Source of the DNA: Bacillus coahuilensis m4-4
GTDB lineage: Bacteria > Bacillota > Bacilli > Bacillales > Bacillaceae_K
Assembly (NCBI RefSeq): GCF_000171615.1
Contig: NZ_ABFU01000003.3
Coordinates: 10,475-55,789 of the forward strand
Length of the DNA stretch: 45,315 nt
Direction of reading: 5' to 3'
The notes under the pieces were generated by a model that was not told the origin of the DNA, made no database searches, and saw only the letters and a list, made by a program, of their open reading frames with translations. The first letter of the stretch is position 1, and each line of letters starts with the position of its first letter. The translations under genes were made by a program, and so were the position numbers. This document shows positions 39,631 through 45,315 of this stretch, one piece after another.

Positions 39631-39987
39631 TTATTTTTTATTTAAGAAGGATAAGCAAAACAAGCAATCTTCATCTTTACGTGGACTACCAAAGTGAACA
39701 TTACAGATATGAAATCCTTCTTGATAGAGTCTAGCTAAGTTATCATAGCCTTCTCCTACGTCCGTAGTGGATTCCACTTCTTTTTTCTTTGTTCCTTTAG
39801 GGTGGACCTGTTGAGAGTTCTCGGTTGTCTCCAGTCGTTGACGTAAAAGCTTATTCTCCATTTGAAGTGTGTGATTTTCTTCAATCATTTCAGCTAGTAC
39901 ATGCTTAAGCTGGCCAATTTGTTCGTGCATTTGACCTATTTGTTGTTCCATCTGAATGACAGAATCAAAGAACTCTTTTTTATCCAA
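39631..39987 (-). CDS. yabA: Replication initiation control protein YabA
   Basis: YabA binds DnaA and DnaN and limits replication initiation. An N-terminal coiled coil (about residues 8-60: [19 protein letters not shown]...) and a C-terminal zinc motif (HICNVHF ... CLFC) are visible. I start at a TTG at 39987 (encoding MDKKEFFDS) because AGGTGG lies 6 nt upstream and the length becomes 118, close to B. subtilis YabA; a start at 40032 would add 15 unrelated residues inside yaaT. Confidence 0.94.
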   Translation of the reverse strand: MDKKEFFDSVIQMEQQIGQMHEQIGQLKHVLAEMIEENHTLQMENKLLRQRLETTENSQQVHPKGTKKKEVESTTDVGEGYDNLARLYQEGFHICNVHFGSPRKDEDCLFCLSFLNKK

Positions 39988-40000
39988 TACATCCACCTCA

Positions 40001-40826
40001 TTACTCTGTGGCTTGAATAACAGCGCTAGCATTCATCAACTCATCTAGCGTATACTCAAGTACTCGCTCTAATTCAGGAACCTCCACTTGGAGGATTCTT
40101 TCTAATAAATTCAACCCTACCACTTTTCCTTTACCTGCTGGAGTCGTAACAGACGCTCCGATATCAGGAAGTAACTCTTTCGCTTCCTCATATTCATCAT
40201 TTTCATATTTTAAGCAGCACATTAAACGGCCGCATAAGCCCGAAATCTTAGTAGGATTCAATGACAGATTTTGATCCTTTGCCATTTTAATCGACACCGG
40301 TTCAAAATCTCCTAGGAATGTAGAACAGCAAAGCATACGTCCACACGGCCCTATTCCACCTAGCATCTTCGCTTCATCGCGTACTCCAATTTGTCTTAGC
40401 TCAATACGCGTTCTAAATATAGAAGCTAAATCCTTTACTAGCTCACGGAAGTCTACACGACCATCCGCTGTAAAATAAAAGATGATTTTATTACGATCAA
40501 ATGTATACTCTACATCCACTAGCTTCATTTCAAGCTGATGCTCGTTTACTTTCGTACAGCAAATATCATAGGCTTGTTTTGCTTCTGCTACATTTTCTTG
40601 AACAATGAGTCGATCCTTTTGGTCAGCAATGCGAACGACCTTTTTTAGTGGAAGCACAACATCATGCTCTTCGACAAACTTTGAACCAACCACGGCTTTA
40701 CCGTATTCGACTCCACGAACAGTTTCTACAATGACATAGTCATCTTGTTGTATATCAAGATCCCCTGGATCGAAATAATATATTTTGCCCGCTTTTTTTA
40801 AAGCGAACGCCAATTACCTTATACAA
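40001..40826 (-). CDS. yaaT: PSP1-domain protein YaaT / RicT (frameshifted near the start as sequenced)
   Basis: YaaT works with YlbF and YmcA as the RNase Y-specificity (Ric) complex, which carries Fe-S clusters, and affects the Spo0A phosphorelay. The conserved cysteine clusters are [18 protein letters not shown] and [15 protein letters not shown]. The true N-terminus reads [17 protein letters not shown] from a TTG at 40826, 8 nt after AGGGGGG. That frame is lost at an A7 run (plus T7 at 40793-40799); removing one base gives 274 residues, the family length. A TTG further in (40813) keeps the downstream frame open but is an artefact. Confidence 0.93.
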
Positions 40827-41823
40827 AGGTGTATCCCCCCTGCAATTTTAACAAAAGCTGCTCCATTAACAGCTGTGTGTTCATATTTGCGTTTAATTTA
40901 CCTTTAGCTTCTAAAACGATAGACATATTGTCTGTGAGCATGCTAGATGAAAGATGGAGTGCTTCTCCTTGGAATTGTTCCAATTTGTCTGGGTAAGCAA
41001 GCTCCTCCTGCTTATTTAAACCCAAATAAAGGAGGTCTTTATATAGTAATAATAACAAGTCTAGTCCACGTTCTACTTGTTGCTTATCTTTAAAGTGTTG
41101 TAAATATTCCTCTTGCAAGTATATAAGAGCTTGCATCGGTTCTTTACGAAGTACTTCATATAATTTTAACACTATCTTTCGTGCTTGTGCAAACCACTCA
41201 TCTGACGAAAGCTCTAATGCTTCATGATAATTATTGGTAAGATTCGAGATAAGAGAGGCAATCGGTAGACTAACCCCTTCTTCTACTAATCGATTTTTCA
41301 CTACATGATGAGGAAGAGATTGAAAGGATATCATTTGACAGCGTGACAGAATGGTAGGCAAAATTCGGTGCTGTTGCTCTGTAATAATAATCGCTACCGT
41401 ATCTGCTTCCGGCTCTTCTAAAAATTTCAACAAGCTATTAGCCGCGTTGACTGTCATTTTATCTCCATGATCGATAATATAAAATTTATGCTTCGATTCC
41501 ACTCCGGTCTTACTAAACTCTTCTTGCAAGGAGCGAATTTGATCTTTTTTAATCGATAGTCCGTCTGGCTCAATGATATGAACGTCCGGATGATTCCTAC
41601 GCTGTATCCGCTGACAATTATTACACTTTTCGCATGGCCTATACTCTACGGGTGTTTCACAAAACATTCGTTTTGCTAGAAGAATCGCCGTATCTAGCTT
41701 CCCTGTTCCTCGTTCCCCTTCAAATAAATAAGCATGACCTATACGATGTTTTTCTATACTATTTCGTAGCATCTTCAATACAATCGGCTGAAGAGCTTCT
41801 AACTCATTCCACGTTGAACTCAC
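40819..41823 (-). CDS. holB: DNA polymerase III subunit delta'
   Basis: HolB is a clamp-loader subunit. Walker-A-like FEGERGTGKLDTAILLAK is at about residues 36-53, a zinc cluster CEKCNNCQRI follows, then the AAA sensor region NAANSLLKFLEEPEADTVAII and ILSRCQ. I use the GTG at 41823 (VSSTWNELEALQP), which aligns exactly with the B. subtilis start. An in-frame GTG at 41832 is possible, and neither has a strong ribosome site. It overlaps yaaT by 8 bp. Confidence 0.94.
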   Translation of the reverse strand: MSSTWNELEALQPIVLKMLRNSIEKHRIGHAYLFEGERGTGKLDTAILLAKRMFCETPVEYRPCEKCNNCQRIQRRNHPDVHIIEPDGLSIKKDQIRSLQEEFSKTGVESKHKFYIIDHGDKMTVNAANSLLKFLEEPEADTVAIIITEQQHRILPTILSRCQMISFQSLPHHVVKNRLVEEGVSLPIASLISNLTNNYHEALELSSDEWFAQARKIVLKLYEVLRKEPMQALIYLQEEYLQHFKDKQQVERGLDLLLLLYKDLLYLGLNKQEELAYPDKLEQFQGEALHLSSSMLTDNMSIVLEAKGKLNANMNTQLLMEQLLLKLQGGYTFV

Positions 41824-41836
41824 ACATATCACTCAC

Positions 41837-42277
41837 TTAAGTGTACAAGTTTATTAATAATCCTTTAACTTCACCAATTTTGTTTAAAATGTGAAGAGCG
41901 GGCTTTTCTTTATCTAATAGGTCTTCAGTTAATGAGATTAACATCTCGTCAATTTGACGAACGATCTTTAAATGTCTTCCTTCACCAAATTGATTCCACG
42001 TATGAGATTGTTTTAAATCAAATCCATACTCAACAGCTTCCTCTACGAATTTCTTTACAAGGTTTTTATATTTAGCTAAATCTCTAGCATTTCTACTTCT
42101 AGCAAGCCTCGCTCCTGCTTGTTCAATATCTCCGAACATCTTAGCTAGCTGCTCTGCTTGAAGCTTTTGTCCCTCGGTTCTAACAAGAGACTGAAAGCTC
42201 CTACCATTGGGCGGAGACTGCTTCGTATCAAGTCTTGATGAATCGATGCCAACACGAATATCTTGATTTATTTTCAT
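41837..42277 (-). CDS. yaaR: YaaR family protein (DUF327)
   Basis: A 146-residue, mostly helical and charged protein (LAKMFGDIEQAGARLARSRNARDLAKYKNLVKKFVEEAVEYGFDLKQS). Function unknown. It always sits between darA (yaaQ) and holB in this neighbourhood. The ATG has AAAGGGGAT upstream. Confidence 0.9.
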   Translation of the reverse strand: MKINQDIRVGIDSSRLDTKQSPPNGRSFQSLVRTEGQKLQAEQLAKMFGDIEQAGARLARSRNARDLAKYKNLVKKFVEEAVEYGFDLKQSHTWNQFGEGRHLKIVRQIDEMLISLTEDLLDKEKPALHILNKIGEVKGLLINLYT

Positions 42278-42295
42278 AGAGATCCCCTTTATACC

Positions 42296-42640
<345 letters not shown>

Positions 42641-42759
42641 TTACACTCCTTCTTCCTACCATTATAACAATTTTACGTATAACCTACACAGGAAATCTCT
42701 GTGAATTCCTATATTTTCTATAAAAAAGATAAAATAAACAGGTGGGCTACTATATATAG

Positions 42760-42784
42760 AAAAACAGACCTCTTCATAGGTCTG
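42760..42784 (-). terminator. Intrinsic terminator after tmk
   Basis: On the minus strand CAGACC, an 8-nt loop, GGTCTG and T5, 12 bp after the tmk stop codon. Confidence 0.78.
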
Positions 42785-42796
42785 CTATCTATCACC

Positions 42797-43429
42797 CTAT
42801 TTTATATGGTGTAAAATAATCTGAAGTGCCTCTTCTACTACTTGATGAACGTCTTGATCTGCATTGACTAACTGTACACGATTCTTATTTCTGCTTATGA
42901 CTTTTTTATAGCCTTCATACACCTTATGATGAAACTCTATTCCCTCTAAATCTAAACGATTAATCTCTCTACCTTTATTACGAGCGATTCTCTCTAATCC
43001 TGCTTCAGGAGAGATATCAAAAAAGAGAGTTAAGGAGGGCATACACCCATCAATAGCAAATTCGTTTATGTTCAACACTTCATCAACCCCAAGCCCTCTA
43101 GCATAGCCTTGATACGCAAGAGAACTATCTAAGAATCGGTCGCAAATAATCACTTTCCCGTCCTCTAAAGCCGGTAACACCTTTTCAACCAAGTGTTGCC
43201 TTCTAGCAGCAGCATAAAGGAGTGCTTCCGTTCTTGGGTCCATACTAGTATTTTCTGGGTTAAGGATAATACTACGTATATCCTCTGCAATCGCAATCCC
43301 CCCTGGCTCTCTAGTCGCCACCGCGTCAATGGATTCCTCCTGCAACCTCTCTAGAAGCCTCTTCACAACCGTTGTTTTCCCGGCTCCCTCAGGTCCTTCT
43401 ACTGTAATAAAATAACCACTTTTTCTCAT
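42797..43429 (-). CDS. tmk: Thymidylate kinase
   Basis: Tmk phosphorylates dTMP to dTDP. P-loop [10 protein letters not shown] at about residues 11-20, the [18 protein letters not shown] substrate and LID-side motif, and TREPGG. Length 210. The ATG overlaps the yaaO stop codon by 4 bp, with AGGAGG upstream. Confidence 0.97.
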   Translation of the reverse strand: MRKSGYFITVEGPEGAGKTTVVKRLLERLQEESIDAVATREPGGIAIAEDIRSIILNPENTSMDPRTEALLYAAARRQHLVEKVLPALEDGKVIICDRFLDSSLAYQGYARGLGVDEVLNINEFAIDGCMPSLTLFFDISPEAGLERIARNKGREINRLDLEGIEFHHKVYEGYKKVISRNKNRVQLVNADQDVHQVVEEALQIILHHIK

Positions 43430-44862
43430 GTTCCATCCTCCTGCTTGCCCAATAAATACGTTAAGACCTTCCCTGATTTACCTATATTACTACCTTGAAA
43501 TCGAACGCCAGATTGAAGTAATCTCTCGATTTCTCTCCTATGTTCCCTTTTCATAAGTTCACCCTTTAGTACTACCGGTACTCCTGGTGGGTATGGAATT
43601 AACGTTTCTGCTGATACCTTTCCCTCTGCTTCCACTACATCAACTTCCATGGTTTTCGTACCATCTGGAATAGATACAAGAGACGTAATATGTTGGAGAA
43701 CAACCACTGGTGTAGTCACCATAAGTGGCTCTTGTGTTAAAAGGTACTTTACTGCCAGACGAATAGATTCTACAGATGCTTCTAAATACGTCTCTTCGCC
43801 TTCTTTAAGTAAAGGTAAGACCATTAAAACCTGATAAGAATCGCCTAACTCAGCATACACACCTTCTCTTAGCAATGCTTCTAGTAACTGCTGACCATTA
43901 TATCCCTCGCATCGAAGTAGCAGTTTTAGGGGATCGTCTGTCTCTACAACAGATATGCCTTCTACATTCCAAAGAGCCTGTATAAAGCTAGCTCTCTTCG
44001 TTATGTAGTATATCTCATCTTGTTCATTATAAGTAGACAGATAGTCACGGGCCCAGTCTAATGACATCATGATAGGATATGAAGGCGAGCTAGACTGTAG
44101 CAATGATAGGTACTCTTTGACTTTCACTCCGTCTACTCTATTTGATCCAATATGCAGATAAGAGCCCATTGTCATTGCAGGTAATGTTTTATGAGCAGAA
44201 TGAATCACAATATCGGCTCCCATGAAGAGGGAGGACTGGGGGAAATGTGCACCTACCCCAAAATGAGCCCCGTGAGCTTCGTCTACAATCACAACCATTC
44301 GATTCTCATGACATATCTCGATTAATTCCTTTATGTTATACGTTATTCCGTAATAAGTAGGATACGTTAAAATACACACTTTTACATGAGGATACTGACA
44401 GATTGCTTCTTTTAATAGAGTAGAAGAAACGCCTGTGACACTTAAGGTCAGGTCATCCCATTCAACAGGCAAAAAGACCCCATGCCCTTTTGCTAAACGA
44501 ACCCCATTCATCACAGACTTATGACAATTCTTTTGAACGAAAACCTCTTCTCCTTCTTTCACACAGGATAGGATGGCTGCAAGATTGCCTACTGTACTTC
44601 CCCCGACTAAAAAAAAGCTTTTATGAGATTGATAATAGTTGGCCAGTAAACTCTCTGCCTCTGCTATTGGACCACTCGGATCATGTAAATCATCTAAGCC
44701 TGACAGCTCCGTTTGATCAAAAGACAAAAACGATCGAACGTCTTCTGAATAACGACCAACCCACCCATTTTTATGACCTGGTACATGATAGGAGTAGGGC
44801 TTCTTTTTTTGATGGGTCATCAATGCTTCCACTAATGGGAGGCTTGTCCTCTTTTCTTTCAA
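43426..44862 (-). CDS. yaaO: Orn/Lys/Arg decarboxylase family protein YaaO
   Basis: A PLP-dependent fold-type I enzyme. Visible are [37 protein letters not shown], the Asp-His [10 protein letters not shown] and the PLP lysine in [19 protein letters not shown]. The substrate is not resolved; lysine or arginine is usual in this family. I favour a TTG start at 44862, 9 nt after AAGGAG, which matches relatives in length. An ATG at 44892 is in frame but has no ribosome site and would add ten charged residues. Coupled to tmk. Confidence 0.9.
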   Translation of the reverse strand: MKEKRTSLPLVEALMTHQKKKPYSYHVPGHKNGWVGRYSEDVRSFLSFDQTELSGLDDLHDPSGPIAEAESLLANYYQSHKSFFLVGGSTVGNLAAILSCVKEGEEVFVQKNCHKSVMNGVRLAKGHGVFLPVEWDDLTLSVTGVSSTLLKEAICQYPHVKVCILTYPTYYGITYNIKELIEICHENRMVVIVDEAHGAHFGVGAHFPQSSLFMGADIVIHSAHKTLPAMTMGSYLHIGSNRVDGVKVKEYLSLLQSSSPSYPIMMSLDWARDYLSTYNEQDEIYYITKRASFIQALWNVEGISVVETDDPLKLLLRCEGYNGQQLLEALLREGVYAELGDSYQVLMVLPLLKEGEETYLEASVESIRLAVKYLLTQEPLMVTTPVVVLQHITSLVSIPDGTKTMEVDVVEAEGKVSAETLIPYPPGVPVVLKGELMKREHRREIERLLQSGVRFQGSNIGKSGKVLTYLLGKQEDGT

Positions 44863-44901
44863 TTCATTTCGCTCCTTTTCTTTCTCATCCATTTTAAATA
44901 G

Positions 44902-44926
44902 AAAAAAAGCTCTTATGTAAGAGCTT
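44902..44926 (-). terminator. Intrinsic terminator after gin
   Basis: On the minus strand AAGCTCTTA, a 2-3-nt loop and TAAGAGCTT followed by T5, directly after the gin stop codon. Confidence 0.88.
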
Positions 44927-44928
44927 CT

Positions 44929-45123
44929 TTATGATGGAATCTGACTAGATGTTACTTTTCTTAGTTTCGTAACATAATAGGAGTAACTAATCTCATTTGT
45001 CTCAGTTGAAACCATGTCCCGTTCACATTCCATACAGATAAAAGAAGTATATAAATGAATTCCTTCTTCTTTGATTTCTTCACATATAATACAACATTCT
45101 CCGCTCCATTTATTTTGGTTCAT
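44929..45123 (-). CDS. gin: Anti-sigma-G factor Gin (CsfB)
   Basis: Gin blocks sigma-G (and sigma-E) during sporulation. The 64-residue protein has a zinc-finger-like pair of cysteine clusters (C10/C11/C14 and C30/C33) around the conserved GIHLYTSFICMECE. The start at 45123 follows GGAGGTG at ideal spacing; an in-frame extension of 17 residues upstream is unlikely. A sigma-F promoter precedes it. Confidence 0.94.
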   Translation of the reverse strand: MNQNKWSGECCIICEEIKEEGIHLYTSFICMECERDMVSTETNEISYSYYVTKLRKVTSSQIPS

Positions 45124-45143
45124 CTCCTCCACCTCCAGTAGGT

Positions 45144-45172
45144 TAGTTTTCCCACTTTTACTGATTGTATAC
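45144..45172 (-). promoter_or_regulatory. Sigma-F promoter of gin
   Basis: On the minus strand GTATA (45168-45172), a 15-bp spacer, then GGAAAACTA (45144-45152), matching the sigma-F pattern GYWTA / GGnrAnAnTR. csfB is a sigma-F gene in B. subtilis. Confidence 0.8.
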
Positions 45173-45270
45173 AAGATTCAAACTTTTATAGGTATTATAA
45201 CTATATGTAGCGAGATCCTATTTGTGTATGTCTACCCTGATTTATCTACCTCATACAGATTTTTACAAAA

Positions 45271-45302
45271 AAAACAGTCTATCTCTAAAGATAGACTGTT
45301 TT
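45271..45302 (-). terminator. Intrinsic terminator of an upstream operon
   Basis: A perfect 13-bp inverted repeat (AAAACAGTCTATC / GATAGACTGTTTT) with a 6-nt loop and T8 on the minus strand. It should terminate a minus-strand unit whose genes lie beyond the right edge; in B. subtilis an rRNA operon lies upstream of csfB. Confidence 0.85.
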
Positions 45303-45315
45303 ATCATTTGCACGG

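Overview
This window is ordinary, gene-dense chromosome from an endospore-forming member of the Bacillaceae (Firmicutes). The gene order runs from gin (csfB) at the right end to yacD at the left end. As far as I can recall it, this is the same order as the origin-proximal region of the Bacillus subtilis chromosome. Nearly every gene is on the minus strand. Only two tRNA genes and abrB are on the plus strand. Many genes belong to sporulation (spoIIE, spoVT, spoVG, yabP, yabQ, yabG, sspF, fin, gin), and they are mixed with essential housekeeping genes. I see no phage, transposon, CRISPR array, defence island or biosynthetic cluster.

Region by region, in the direction of transcription (right to left). 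45.1-40.0 kb: gin, yaaO, tmk, darA, yaaR, holB, yaaT and yabA (sigma-G control, dTMP synthesis, c-di-AMP sensing, DNA polymerase III delta', RNase Y/phosphorelay and replication-initiation control). 39.5-37.4 kb: RNA methyltransferases yabB and rsmI around a small GIY-YIG protein, then abrB on the opposite strand with tandem Spo0A boxes. 36.7-30.5 kb: metS, tatD, yabE, rnmV, rsmA. 30.3-25.6 kb: yabG, veg, sspF, ispE, purR, ridA, spoVG. 25.4-17.6 kb: glmU, prs, ctc, pth, fin, mfd. 17.4-11.5 kb: spoVT, a flippase, mazG, rqcP, yabP, yabQ, divIC, yabR. 10.8-10.7 kb: tRNA-Met and tRNA-Glu. 10.4-1 bp: spoIIE, yabS, yabT, tilS, hpt, ftsH, coaX, hslO and the start of a foldase gene.

The regulatory signals fit the gene content. 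Readable promoters include sigma-A sites, a sigma-H site at spoVG, a sigma-B site at ctc, a sigma-F site at gin, a forespore-type site at fin, a sigma-G site at spoVT, a sigma-K site at yabG and a probable sigma-E site at yabP. A PurBox pair precedes purR. Strong intrinsic terminators close most operons.

Two things stand out structurally. A near-perfect parS site (ParB/Spo0J binding) lies inside the metS terminator. Three 103-bp tandem repeats, each built from about five GTGCG-phased 19-21-bp subunits, lie between the tRNAs and yabR. A third feature is probably technical: six otherwise well-conserved genes (hslO, ftsH, spoIIE, mazG, yabE, yaaT) carry seven single-base indels, all in homopolymer runs. 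This looks far more like sequencing or assembly error than biology, and I annotate these genes across the frameshifts.
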